DNA of 40,926 bases from Acinetobacter sp. NIPH 2699 (lineage in GTDB: Bacteria; Pseudomonadota; Gammaproteobacteria; Pseudomonadales; Moraxellaceae), in NCBI RefSeq assembly GCF_022549355.1, contig NZ_JAKZGL010000021.1:1-40926 (forward strand), read 5' to 3'. Both the position numbers and the translations under genes were made by a program. Below are positions 18,149-26,392 of the stretch, in pieces; within the stretch, counting starts at the first letter, position 1; each line of letters begins with the position of its first letter. The notes beneath the pieces are model-generated. The model searched no databases. It was given only the letters and a program-made list of their open reading frames with translations, and was not told the DNA's origin.

Positions 18149-19081
18149 TTAGGTACTTGGCTCAAGTACCCGAGATGATGCTTTCACGATTTTTTTCTGT
18201 GCCATCACGATGCCCACAAGAATCATCACCCCTCCAATACTATGATAAATCGTCCAGCTTTCTGCCAACCAAATACTCGCAATAATTGCAGTAAATACTG
18301 GCATTAAATTCATAAAAATACTGGTACGATTTGGGCCGATTGTCTGCACAGCAAGCATCCATAATAATGGTGCAATCAATGATGGGAACATCCCTGCATA
18401 CAACACACTTGCTGCATTTTCAGCATTGATATGGTCTAAGCCAAACCAAAGTAAAAATGGCAGGTGATACAACAACGCAAATGCAATTTGCACATATAAA
18501 CTGGTCATTAATGGCAGTTGCAGTTGCCATTTTTTCAGGAATACACCATAGAAGGCATAAAAGCCAACCGCAAGTACCATCACCGCATCACCCCAGTGTC
18601 CGCCTTGGGCAAACAAGCTCGAAATATGTCCTTGGCTCATGACATAAATCAAACCTGCAAATGACAACAGACTCCCCAAAACAGCAAAACGATTGGGCCG
18701 ATCTTTTAAGATCAGATAAGAAATGAAGATGGTAAAGACAGGCACAAAAGCATTCACAATCCCCATGTTGGTTGCAGTGGTATAATGTGCAGCGGTATAA
18801 GACAAGCCTTGGTACAACACCATGCCAAAAGCACTCAATACTGCTAATTTACCCAGCAATGGGCGAATTAAAGTGCGTTGCTGCCAAACTTTTGGCAACA
18901 TAAAGGGTGTCAAAATCAGAAAAGCCACCAACCAGCGATAAAAACTAATACTCACAGGTGAAATATAGTCAGCAACGTAGCGTGTCACCGCAATATTGAG
19001 TGACCAAATCAAGACGGCAACCAAGGGCAATACAAATGCCCATTTCTGATACTTTGTTAACTGACCCATCACCTTTCTCAC
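18149..19081 (-). CDS. EamA/DMT-family transporter
   Basis: Inner-membrane drug/metabolite transporter of about 310 residues with ten hydrophobic segments in two EamA repeats (about 15-140 and 160-295). Family features: WSLNIAVTRYVADYISPVSISFYRWLVAFLIL near the start, and GPNRTSIFMNLMPVFTAIIASIWLAE near the end. The substrate cannot be told from sequence. The frame opens with GTG at 19081; an ATG at 19069 lies just after AGAAAGG, which is rather close for a ribosome site, so the start is open. A TGAAATA palindrome lies upstream. The last codons and stop form part of a GGTACTT / AAGTACC hairpin. Confidence 0.88.
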   Translation of the reverse strand: MRKVMGQLTKYQKWAFVLPLVAVLIWSLNIAVTRYVADYISPVSISFYRWLVAFLILTPFMLPKVWQQRTLIRPLLGKLAVLSAFGMVLYQGLSYTAAHYTTATNMGIVNAFVPVFTIFISYLILKDRPNRFAVLGSLLSFAGLIYVMSQGHISSLFAQGGHWGDAVMVLAVGFYAFYGVFLKKWQLQLPLMTSLYVQIAFALLYHLPFLLWFGLDHINAENAASVLYAGMFPSLIAPLLWMLAVQTIGPNRTSIFMNLMPVFTAIIASIWLAESWTIYHSIGGVMILVGIVMAQKKIVKASSRVLEPST

Positions 19082-19105
19082 AATATCTCAGCAATGTCCG
19101 TATTG

Positions 19106-19142
19106 TGAAATATGTCTCAATTAATTGAAATATCGTATTTCA
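19106..19142. promoter_or_regulatory. TGAAATA repeat/palindrome upstream of the EamA gene
   Basis: TGAAATA occurs at 19106-19112 and again at 19126-19132. The second copy forms a palindrome with TATTTCA at 19136-19142 (3-base spacer). The block lies 25-61 bases upstream of the EamA start and could be an operator; the regulator is unknown. Confidence 0.4.
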
Positions 19143-19170
19143 GACATTTATATCGCGCTTACGACATCGT

Positions 19171-19815
19171 TTAGAATAATTCCCAAGCCCGCATCGCGTG
19201 TTCCACCACTTTATGTAACTGTGCAACCGTTGCCCCATCACGTGCTTGTATGGTTAAGCCTTGCAAAACAGTGGAGTAGAAATCAGCCATTTCCTGTAAT
19301 GGTGCTGTTTCCAGCAAATCACCCTCAGCAAGCCCTTGCTGTAAACGTTGCAGCATTTTTTGTTTGGTTTGCAGACGCTTTTCCAGAATATTGTGCTGTA
19401 TGGCTTGAGCATTATCCGAACAATTCATGGTTGCAACCACCAACATACAACCAGAAGGTTTATTCGGTTGGGCTAAGCGTTGTACATTGTCATACAGAAA
19501 AAGTTCGAATGCCACTTTGGCACTCTTTGCTTCTAAAAAGATCGCTTCAATTGGGCAAGCTTCATGCGCAAGATAATAATCAATACATTTATAAAATAAT
19601 CCTGATTTGTCACCGAAACTACTATATAAGCTCGGTGCAGTCAGTGCTAAAGCTTGAGTCAAATCACTAATCGAAGTCGCTTCATAACCATGCTCCCAAA
19701 ACAGCAACATTGCCTTTTCTAAAGCCTGCTGCTCATCAAAACACTTTGGTCGTCCACGCTTTTTCTTTAGCGTGTCATCATGCGGTGCTAACAAGGGCTC
19801 ATATGCATCAGTCAT
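19171..19815 (-). CDS. TetR/AcrR family regulator of the adjacent MFS exporter
   Basis: Repressor of about 214 residues with an N-terminal basic tail (KKKRGRPKCF) and helix-turn-helix (ATSISDLTQALALTAPSLYSSFGDKSGLFYKCIDYYL). It belongs to the class with GRPKxFD...ALxxAMxLFWExGYExTS, often called the AcrR/YxaF-like group, followed by a C-terminal ligand domain (SGCMLVVATMNC). I chose the ATG at 19815 because the frame beyond it runs through operator DNA and lacks any ATG. It is divergent from the MFS gene, and the 146-bp gap between them holds two near-identical operator sites. Autoregulation plus repression of the exporter is the likely arrangement. Confidence 0.9.
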   Translation of the reverse strand: MTDAYEPLLAPHDDTLKKKRGRPKCFDEQQALEKAMLLFWEHGYEATSISDLTQALALTAPSLYSSFGDKSGLFYKCIDYYLAHEACPIEAIFLEAKSAKVAFELFLYDNVQRLAQPNKPSGCMLVVATMNCSDNAQAIQHNILEKRLQTKQKMLQRLQQGLAEGDLLETAPLQEMADFYSTVLQGLTIQARDGATVAQLHKVVEHAMRAWELF

Positions 19816-19833
19816 AACAGTCACAGATATTTT

Positions 19834-19903
19834 TATAACGATCACTATTAAATTAATTGACGCAGCGACTTTTATCAACTATTTTATTTTTTAACGATCG
19901 TTA
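19834..19903. promoter_or_regulatory. Paired TetR operators in the divergent TetR/MFS promoter
   Basis: A perfect 12-base palindrome TAACGATCGTTA lies at 19892-19903. A related site TATAACGATCACTATTA lies at 19834-19850, sharing TAACGATC. Their position between the TetR gene (start 19815) and the MFS gene (start 19962) makes them the likely binding sites of that TetR repressor. Confidence 0.7.
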
Positions 19904-19961
19904 TAAAAATTTATTCATTTTCAATTTTATTGTTATCGCTCTAACAATAAAGGAAATTATT

Positions 19962-21182
19962 ATGGAAAACTCCCTTTCTAGCGAAATACCCCCCATTCAG
20001 TCCAGCCAAACGCAAGGCAATTGGTTTGCACTGCTCTCTGTGACCCTCAGTGCTTTTGCCTTAGTAACGGGTGAATTTCTAGCCGTTGGTGTACTCAATG
20101 AAATCGCACGTGATTTTCAGATTTCTGTTGGCACAGCAGGTCTAACCGTTTCTTTAACCGCCGTCGTCGGAATGTTTGCAGCCGTGCTCATTCCCGTGTC
20201 TGCCAAAACACTAGATCGCCGACCCTTGTTACTGATTCTAACCCTCTTGATGATTCTCGCGAATTTCATCACGGCATTTGCACCAAACTTTGCCCTGTTA
20301 CTGCTTGGGCGAATTATTTTGGGGATTGCGATTGGCGGCTTTTGGGCAACTGCAGTGGCCCTTAGTGGTCGTCTTGCTCCACCGCATTTACCCATTGCCA
20401 AAGCAACCGCATGGGTTGCATTCGGTGTCACGCTGGCGAGCGTCTTGGGTGTTCCAATGGGTACGTGGCTCGCGCAATATAATGGATGGCGTACCTCGTT
20501 TACGGTCATTTCATTGATGGGAATTTTGCTTTTTATATTCCAATATTTATACCTGCCGCAATTAAAACCATCATCTTCCCTACGCTGGAAAGAACTCCCG
20601 ATCCTCGTACAACATCCTGCTGCCCGTAAAGGACTGATTATTTTTATCTTTATGGGATTTGCACACTTTGCCGTTTATAGTTATTTTTCTGCCTTTTTTA
20701 AGCATCAGATTGATTTCTCAGACAACCTCATTAGCCGTTTACTGTTGGTGTATGGAGTGGCGGGGATTTTCGGTAATATCTTTGCGGGTTACCTTGGTCA
20801 AATCAATATTCGCTATACCTTTGCAGTAAGTGGGGTTGCCTTCTTTCTTGCATTTTTAAGTCTCCCCATGTTTGGCACCCATGTCATGGTCGCAATTGTG
20901 TTGACTGCCTTATGGGGCTTTGCCTATGGCATTATCCCAACTGCGGTGAATATTTGGATGTTTACCCATGCACCTGAAGCAGTGGAAAAAGGCATGCCAA
21001 TGGTCACATTGACCTTCTTAATTTTGATTGCCTTAGGCAGTATGTTTGGCGGAATTATTGTCGATCATTTTGATGGTACGATCTTATTTTTTGCCATGCT
21101 CCCACTCGTGCTCTGTTCACTGGTCTTGATTTTTACACTGGCACGCGGTTTAAATAATCCTAAACTCACCTGCGAAAATTAA
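19962..21182 (+). CDS. MFS transporter, DHA1-type exporter
   Basis: Major facilitator with 12 predicted membrane segments, about 406 residues, resembling sugar-efflux/drug-export DHA1 members (AraJ/YdhP/NepI-like). Family motifs: the N-terminal GEFLAVGVLNEIARDFQISVGTAGL, the loop 2-3 region AKTLDRRPLLL, and LGRIILGIAIGGFWATAVAL. The start at 19962 (MENSLSS) follows AAAGGAAATTATT; the 35 residues upstream are unlikely because they are encoded by operator DNA. The AraC gene starts one base after its stop, so the two are co-transcribed. The substrate is unknown; export under TetR control is inferred. Confidence 0.9.
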   Translation: MENSLSSEIPPIQSSQTQGNWFALLSVTLSAFALVTGEFLAVGVLNEIARDFQISVGTAGLTVSLTAVVGMFAAVLIPVSAKTLDRRPLLLILTLLMILANFITAFAPNFALLLLGRIILGIAIGGFWATAVALSGRLAPPHLPIAKATAWVAFGVTLASVLGVPMGTWLAQYNGWRTSFTVISLMGILLFIFQYLYLPQLKPSSSLRWKELPILVQHPAARKGLIIFIFMGFAHFAVYSYFSAFFKHQIDFSDNLISRLLLVYGVAGIFGNIFAGYLGQINIRYTFAVSGVAFFLAFLSLPMFGTHVMVAIVLTALWGFAYGIIPTAVNIWMFTHAPEAVEKGMPMVTLTFLILIALGSMFGGIIVDHFDGTILFFAMLPLVLCSLVLIFTLARGLNNPKLTCEN

Positions 21183-21183
21183 C

Positions 21184-21969
21184 ATGAGCCTCCCAATGAA
21201 GCATGATGTGGCTGAACAAGTCCCTTTTCTGAATGGTATAGAAGTGCATGAATTTCTTTATCAAAAAGACGATATTGTCAGTCCTCATTCTTCCCTTTGG
21301 GGTGACTTTAATTTTAGTTTAAATGGTACTTTAGAGTTTGACATTGAAGGGAAATATTATTTATCTCCACCCAGCTATGGACTCTGGTTGCCGCCTCGTA
21401 CCGAACATAAATCTCTGCCTGTTGAGCACGAAATTCATTATATTTGTATTCGGTTACACCCCCAATTTGGGGAATCTTTAGGTGATATTTGTCGTTGCTT
21501 TAGTATCGAACCTTTTTTCCGTGCTTTAGTGGTCAAAATATTAGAACAACAAAAACAAGCAGCTCATCCTGAATATCTCGAACATTTACTGCAAGTTCTA
21601 TTTGATCAACTCAAACAAGCCCCAGCCTATTCGCACTATTTACCACAGAGTAGCCATCCTATTTTGGCACCTATCTTAGAAAGATTATCCGACCCTGATT
21701 TATTCAACACCAGCTTACAGCAAGTATTACAAAACTTTTCTGTCAGCGAACGTCATGTGCTACGCCTAAGTCAACAGGAGTTACAACTTTCATTATCCGA
21801 ATGGCGTAATCGAGCAAAAATCATTTTTGCCATTCATCAAATCCGTCAAGGCATGACCATTAAACAACTGGCTTTTGCATTGGGTTATCATCACAGTTCT
21901 AGCTTTATCGAATTTTTTAAACGCTATACAGGACAGACCCCAATTCAACTTAAAAATGCTGCGATATAA
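21184..21969 (+). CDS. AraC-family transcriptional regulator
   Basis: A 261-residue AraC-type activator with an N-terminal cupin-like domain (WGDFNFSLNGTLEFDIEGKYYLSPPSYGLWLPPRTEHKSLP, about 38-78). A C-terminal double helix-turn-helix follows (about 175-258; second helix-turn-helix MTIKQLAFALGYHHSSSFIEFFKRYTGQTPIQLKN). It starts one base after the MFS stop, so translation is probably coupled. The arrangement TetR / MFS-AraC suggests two regulators on one exporter. ATG 21196 is a possible alternative start. Confidence 0.92.
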   Translation: MSLPMKHDVAEQVPFLNGIEVHEFLYQKDDIVSPHSSLWGDFNFSLNGTLEFDIEGKYYLSPPSYGLWLPPRTEHKSLPVEHEIHYICIRLHPQFGESLGDICRCFSIEPFFRALVVKILEQQKQAAHPEYLEHLLQVLFDQLKQAPAYSHYLPQSSHPILAPILERLSDPDLFNTSLQQVLQNFSVSERHVLRLSQQELQLSLSEWRNRAKIIFAIHQIRQGMTIKQLAFALGYHHSSSFIEFFKRYTGQTPIQLKNAAI

Positions 21970-22068
21970 CGATTATTTGTATGCTTTCATATCTTTAAGA
22001 TTGCACTCTCAGCCAATAGCAGTTAAAACAATCAAGACTTGTCACAACAATAAATTAGGATCTATCTC

Positions 22069-22614
22069 ATGAGCCAATCGGTTTATCACATTCCTGTTAA
22101 GGATATCAAAGGTCAAGACCTTGATCTTGACCAATATCAAGGCAAAGTTCTACTGATTGTTAACGTTGCTTCAAAATGTGGACTCACACCACAATATGAA
22201 GGTCTAGAAAAACTCTATCAAGCAAAGAAAGATCAAGGTTTAGAAATTTTGGGCTTCCCTGCCAATAATTTCTTAGAACAAGAACCAGGTTCAGACGATG
22301 AAATCCAACAATTCTGCTCACTCAATTATGATGTGCACTTCCCATTATTTGCGAAGATCTCAGTCGCTGGCGATGATAAACATCCCTTATACCAAACCTT
22401 AACCCAAGCCATTCCTGAACGTACTGGTGAAGGCCCTTGGTGGAAAGATTTGGTTGATTATGGTTTAACACCCAATAACCCACCCGAAGTATTGTGGAAT
22501 TTTGAAAAATTCTTAGTCAATAAGAATGGTGAGATCGTGGCTCGTTTTGCACCAGATATTACTGCTGATGACGAGCGCATTGTGACTGCGATTGAAGCTG
22601 AATTAGCAAAATAA
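22069..22614 (+). CDS. Glutathione peroxidase family protein
   Basis: Thiol peroxidase that reduces hydrogen and lipid peroxides; in bacteria this family usually takes electrons from thioredoxin or glutathione. The 181-residue protein has the peroxidatic cysteine in NVASKCGLTPQYEGLEKLY (C37), the FPANNF block replacing the usual FPCNQF (so no cysteine there), and WNFEKFLVNKNG with the conserved tryptophan. It has a longer loop than typical members (GEGPWWKDLVDYGLTPNNPPEV). The ATG follows TTAGGATC. It is monocistronic. Confidence 0.93.
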   Translation: MSQSVYHIPVKDIKGQDLDLDQYQGKVLLIVNVASKCGLTPQYEGLEKLYQAKKDQGLEILGFPANNFLEQEPGSDDEIQQFCSLNYDVHFPLFAKISVAGDDKHPLYQTLTQAIPERTGEGPWWKDLVDYGLTPNNPPEVLWNFEKFLVNKNGEIVARFAPDITADDERIVTAIEAELAK

Positions 22615-22629
22615 GTTTCACATATCCAA

Positions 22630-22658
22630 AGAGAAGGATGGTATTGCTGTCCTTCTCT
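22630..22658. terminator. Hairpin after the glutathione peroxidase gene
   Basis: A 9-bp stem AGAGAAGGA / TCCTTCTCT lies 16 bases after the stop. No T run follows, so it would be an atypical terminator, or a transcript-stabilising 3' hairpin. Confidence 0.45.
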
Positions 22659-22787
22659 GCCCAATAACCCGCACCCCATCGCTATTGTTTTCTTTGACTA
22701 AAATGTTAATGAATTGCAAAAATCACTTTTTTCTTCATACTTTCTCATTATAGTGACGATCTTCTCATATTTTGGTGCAGTTCAGCC

Positions 22788-23387
22788 ATGATGAAAAATC
22801 GCTCCATCAAAGCCATGTGCTCAGCCACAACACTTGCTACAGCATTCGCGTTCGTCGGTTGTGATCAAGTACCTCAAGAAAACCATCAAATTGCTGAACC
22901 AAACACTGAGTTTGACTCAAGCATCAGCACCAATGATGCTAATACAACAACACCGCAGGATATTCAAAAGCTAAGCAGTGGTAACCTATTTAATATCGTA
23001 CGTGACGTTGCACAACTACAGCTAAAAACCGATGACTATACGGCTCTGCTCAAAAGCTCACAGCATCAGCTTGAGCAAGCGATTCAAGAGCAGAATACCC
23101 AACAACTGCAAAATACAACGGCGGACCTCAAACAAAATTTGCATGGTTTACACGACACCTTACAATCGCTTCATCTAAAAAGTAATGAAGTCGATCAAAT
23201 TCGTCAGAGCCTATTGAGTGCCAACCAACAACTTTTAAACATGCCCATCCTTCATGGTCAACTGGATATTAGCCAATTGGACATTGAAAAAATTGAGCAA
23301 CAATTTAATCGTATTCAAATGGATATGCTTAAACTAGCGACCCTCATCTTGGGCAATACCGATTCTGAATCTCAGACAGCAGCGTAA
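22788..23387 (+). CDS. Uncharacterised lipoprotein
   Basis: I do not recognise this 199-residue protein. It has a lipoprotein signal with lipobox FVGC (cysteine 25), then a low-complexity Asn/Thr/Gln region (about 30-60). A helical, Gln-rich part with heptad-like spacing follows (HQLEQAIQEQNTQQLQNTTADLKQNLHGLHDTLQSLHLKSNEVDQIRQSLL), likely a coiled coil. An envelope location is expected. The alternative ATG at 22791 differs by one residue. It converges with the 720-residue orphan gene, 9 bases apart, so the two are not in one operon. Confidence 0.72.
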   Translation: MMKNRSIKAMCSATTLATAFAFVGCDQVPQENHQIAEPNTEFDSSISTNDANTTTPQDIQKLSSGNLFNIVRDVAQLQLKTDDYTALLKSSQHQLEQAIQEQNTQQLQNTTADLKQNLHGLHDTLQSLHLKSNEVDQIRQSLLSANQQLLNMPILHGQLDISQLDIEKIEQQFNRIQMDMLKLATLILGNTDSESQTAA

Positions 23388-23396
23388 ATATGACGG

Positions 23397-25559
23397 CTAA
23401 ACCCGCATTGCCTGCATCTGATAAGCAGGTTTAGCAATATCATTCGAGGCATGTTGAGCAACGTTTGATAAAGGTAAGCCACGTTGTGTCATGGTTTTAT
23501 ATTTGATTAATTCAGCATTGAGTTGAATAACCCGCTGCTTTAATTCAACCGACATAAACTGATCTGACTGTGCCAAAGCCACCCAGCCCGCTTGTACTCT
23601 GCGCTTAGGATTTTCATAAGCGAGTTGTTTTTGCATCCATTGATGCAATTTCAATGCGCGTTGATAAGCTTCAAATTGATAAGCATATAAAGTGCTGGAA
23701 AGCACAGCTTCGGGGATCTTGCCGATGAGTTTCGTTTCAATCTGTCGAAGTTGATAAGCATATAAATCAACGCGATATTTTAAGAGGTTTTGATTAAACC
23801 ACTCAGCGAAATCAATGAGTAACTCCATAATTTGATTGCACTGAGCAATCAATTGTTGCTTTTCTTGCAAAGGTTTAGCTTGCTCGACTTTCTGCACTCG
23901 CCAAGTCCGATAAACTGCAAAACTCCCCACAACAAAAGCACCGATCGACCCCGAAACAATGCCTCCAATCGCAGCGCCAATCGCCAGACTGTTTTTCATC
24001 ACTGAGTTTGATGGCTTATAGGCTAAATATGGACGAGACACAGGTGTCGTCTGTGACGAGCTAAAATTACGGTACACCGCAAAGCCTGTATTCATCAGCG
24101 GAATAGGAAGAAAATCATCAACACCAGCCAAATCTTGCAAACTCGATTGGGCGATGTGTTGAACAGACTCATAACTCAATGCTAGATCTGCAAAAACAGA
24201 AGTATACTTCTCTTGCAAATGCGCCAATTCAATATTCACAATAATTGCAATATGCGGATGGCTTTTTGCAAAGGATTCTACTGCTTCAGATGCGAGAGTA
24301 CACTTCACCTGCATCGGCGTACCATCTACAATCAGGTCAAAACCAGCCAAGTGTGAATGTTCTGCAAACTCAATCGTATGCCCCTGCTGACTCAAGTTAT
24401 AAGCAACTTGTTGCTTTGCCAAGTAAGATGACAGACGTGATACGGCTGCATCATGATCATAATCTGGTGCTGGAATTTGTTTTAGGTTATAAAATGCATC
24501 GGGATGACCTTTGGAAGCAGTCACTAAGGCATCCAAGACTAAAGGATTAATGTGTAAATAGTTCCAAATAAAACCCAAACTATAATGCGCAGGATGAATA
24601 CCACTCAGCAGTTTTAGGTCTCGACCTGTTAAAATTTTCTGCAAAGCCTCATTGGCCGCTTTATGCCGATCTAAGCTCATCACAAGCTCACTGTTATTCA
24701 ACAGTTTAGGCGCACTTTCAATCACATTTTTATAATAAGGCACCATAAATTCATGGCTGACCAACCAATGATTTAAAGAATGGCCAACAAATTTTAATCG
24801 GTGTTGTAGATCAATCAATCGCTTGGTTGCCTCAACGGGACTTGATTGTAAATGCTCAGGCAGCATCAACGAAACAGCCCAATGTGTTAACTGTTCATGT
24901 TTCTGCTGTTGTTGGATCTGTTCTAAATTCCCCAAATGCTGTAATGCTTCAACCACATCACTATTGCCCTGCTCATTGTGATGACGATTCCGACTCAATA
25001 AACAATGGATAAAATCATAATGTATATGCTCAGGATGTGAGACGGGTTGTGAGAATACCGTTTTATAGATTCCAATTGCGAGTGACCAATCTTCTAAACG
25101 TTGATATAGCGCAGCCAATGCATACTTAATCTCAACATCATCATATTCATCATGCAATTGCTTTAAAATACTTAATTTTAGCGGGCTATCTTTACAGTCT
25201 GCCAACTGCGTGACAGTGTCGTATCGTTGTTGCTGGCTCAAGCTTTGAGTCAAATATTGCAGACGAAATACCAAACATTGTTCAAACCAAGCAAAACGGT
25301 GCGCATGTTGCTTATAGGCTGGTATAAAAACCTGATGAATCAATGCGCTTAGCCGTAATGAGCAGTTTATTTCTTCTGTTGTATCATGCTGAAAATGCCA
25401 TGTTTTAGGCAAAGTGACATGAAAGAGATGGCTATATAAGCCTGCGGTTAATTCAGGTTGAGCAAGCGTCACCAGTTTCAACTGATCTTTGACGGATAAT
25501 TGATGTCCTTGTTGTTCAATACGATCCAAGCGCAACTTTAAGACATTACTGGCTAACAT
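23397..25559 (-). CDS. Orphan 720-residue protein with PD-(D/E)XK-like motif and glycine-zipper membrane segment
   Basis: I do not recognise this protein. Residues 1-350 are helical and repeat-like (TPR-like, e.g. EIKYALAALYQRLEDWSLAIGIYKTVF at 143-169). Residues 373-446 resemble a restriction-endonuclease core: a helix, then HTIEFAEHSHLAGFDLIVDGTPMQVK with E400, D408, Q417 and K419, i.e. D-x8-Q-x-K. After this, a glycine-zipper membrane hairpin lies at about 525-549 (LAIGAAIGGIVSGSIGAFVVGSFAV). A basic, helical tail follows, to 720. The start has a TTAGGA ribosome site. It is monocistronic, and no partner is obvious. Nuclease activity and any defence role are inferences from the motif only. 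Confidence 0.8.
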   Translation of the reverse strand: MLASNVLKLRLDRIEQQGHQLSVKDQLKLVTLAQPELTAGLYSHLFHVTLPKTWHFQHDTTEEINCSLRLSALIHQVFIPAYKQHAHRFAWFEQCLVFRLQYLTQSLSQQQRYDTVTQLADCKDSPLKLSILKQLHDEYDDVEIKYALAALYQRLEDWSLAIGIYKTVFSQPVSHPEHIHYDFIHCLLSRNRHHNEQGNSDVVEALQHLGNLEQIQQQQKHEQLTHWAVSLMLPEHLQSSPVEATKRLIDLQHRLKFVGHSLNHWLVSHEFMVPYYKNVIESAPKLLNNSELVMSLDRHKAANEALQKILTGRDLKLLSGIHPAHYSLGFIWNYLHINPLVLDALVTASKGHPDAFYNLKQIPAPDYDHDAAVSRLSSYLAKQQVAYNLSQQGHTIEFAEHSHLAGFDLIVDGTPMQVKCTLASEAVESFAKSHPHIAIIVNIELAHLQEKYTSVFADLALSYESVQHIAQSSLQDLAGVDDFLPIPLMNTGFAVYRNFSSSQTTPVSRPYLAYKPSNSVMKNSLAIGAAIGGIVSGSIGAFVVGSFAVYRTWRVQKVEQAKPLQEKQQLIAQCNQIMELLIDFAEWFNQNLLKYRVDLYAYQLRQIETKLIGKIPEAVLSSTLYAYQFEAYQRALKLHQWMQKQLAYENPKRRVQAGWVALAQSDQFMSVELKQRVIQLNAELIKYKTMTQRGLPLSNVAQHASNDIAKPAYQMQAMRV

Positions 25560-25660
25560 ATTTTTCCTAATTTTTTATTAAATATACGCGTTATTTATCG
25601 CTTAGCGTGATGTGATCCATATCGCCCCAAGTCCTCATCATATTATGTTTTTAGATAATA

Positions 25661-25705
25661 AAAAAGCACCTTCAAGGTCGTTATCAAGATCAACTTTGAA
25701 AGTGC
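25661..25705 (-). terminator. Rho-independent terminator after the DUF2846 gene
   Basis: On the minus strand GCACTTTCAAAGT pairs with ACCTTGAAGGTGC (two G-U or mismatch positions) around a 19-base loop, and TTTTTTATTAT follows. It lies 70 bases after the DUF2846 stop. Confidence 0.75.
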
Positions 25706-25777
25706 TGAGCATTGGATTTATGTTTCTCATTCATCCAATTTTTAATAGAGAAATAGCCGCCTTACAATGACGATTCC

Positions 25778-26257
25778 TTATTTCTTTTCTAGGCTAATCG
25801 TTGGTTTACTGCATTTACCAGACTGTGCGAATTGATATTGAGCAATGGCTTTTTTACCCACTTGTTCATCAACTTGTTTTAGATTCGCCCCACCTGCTAA
25901 TACACCAGGTTTAATATATTGCTGGATAAAATATTGTTTACCCACTTCAGTTTGAAGCACTAAATGATTTGGTGAAAATTCCGACTCAGTCGAAACTGTA
26001 TGTTTTTGATCACCAGTCACTTCTTTCAAGAAGAATGTGCCACGGGCAGTTTCGCCTAAACACTCACCATCAATCCATACATCTTTTTTCAATGCAGCGC
26101 CAACAACACTATTAGAACGATAAACATATATCGCAGCGTTACCTTCAGCTGGAGCATCAAGCTTTTTTGCTTGTTGTGACAATTCTGGTGTTGCTTGAGG
26201 CACTGTAGCACAGCCAACAAATCCAAGGCTAAGCACAACAGGAAGTAAGATTTTCAT
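25778..26257 (-). CDS. DUF2846 domain lipoprotein
   Basis: A 159-residue exported lipoprotein. The signal and lipobox are LGFVGC (Cys16), followed by a DUF2846-type core: AIYVYRSNSVVGAALKKDVWIDGECLGETARGTFFLKEVTGDQKHTV and GKQYFIQQYI. Family function is unknown. I chose the ATG at 26257 because it opens directly on the signal peptide; the frame to 26314 overlaps a Fur-box-like sequence. It lies alone on the minus strand, downstream of the ATP synthase operon terminator. Confidence 0.85.
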   Translation of the reverse strand: MKILLPVVLSLGFVGCATVPQATPELSQQAKKLDAPAEGNAAIYVYRSNSVVGAALKKDVWIDGECLGETARGTFFLKEVTGDQKHTVSTESEFSPNHLVLQTEVGKQYFIQQYIKPGVLAGGANLKQVDEQVGKKAIAQYQFAQSGKCSKPTISLEKK

Positions 26258-26303
26258 TATGATGTTTCTCATTTGATTATATAATGCGTGAAGCACTGTA
26301 TAT

Positions 26304-26322
26304 GAAAATGACAATCATTTAA
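26304..26322. promoter_or_regulatory. Fur-box-like sequence upstream of the DUF2846 gene
   Basis: GAAAATGACAATCATTTAA agrees with the classic Fur consensus (GATAATGATAATCATTATC) at 14 of 19 positions. It contains AAATGA / TCATTT arms. It ends 47 bases from the chosen start of the DUF2846 gene, a suitable place for iron repression. Confidence 0.45.
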
Positions 26323-26349
26323 ATATTTTTTTAAGTTATTTTTCAATTA

Positions 26350-26376
26350 AAAAAGCCACCTGACGGTGGCTTTTTT
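26350..26376. terminator. Terminator of the ATP synthase operon
   Basis: GCCACC-tgac-GGTGGC with A run on the left and six T on the right. It is functional in both directions by appearance and lies just after atpC. Confidence 0.93.
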
Positions 26377-26392
26377 AATCTTAAATCAGCAA

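Noticed and set aside
18025..18285. Small frame upstream of and overlapping the EamA gene
   Set aside because: AT-rich with no ribosome site; it crosses hairpins and the conserved end of the EamA gene.
19125..19670. 181-residue frame opposite the TetR gene
   Set aside because: Antisense shadow; the TetR frame has a clear helix-turn-helix and operators.
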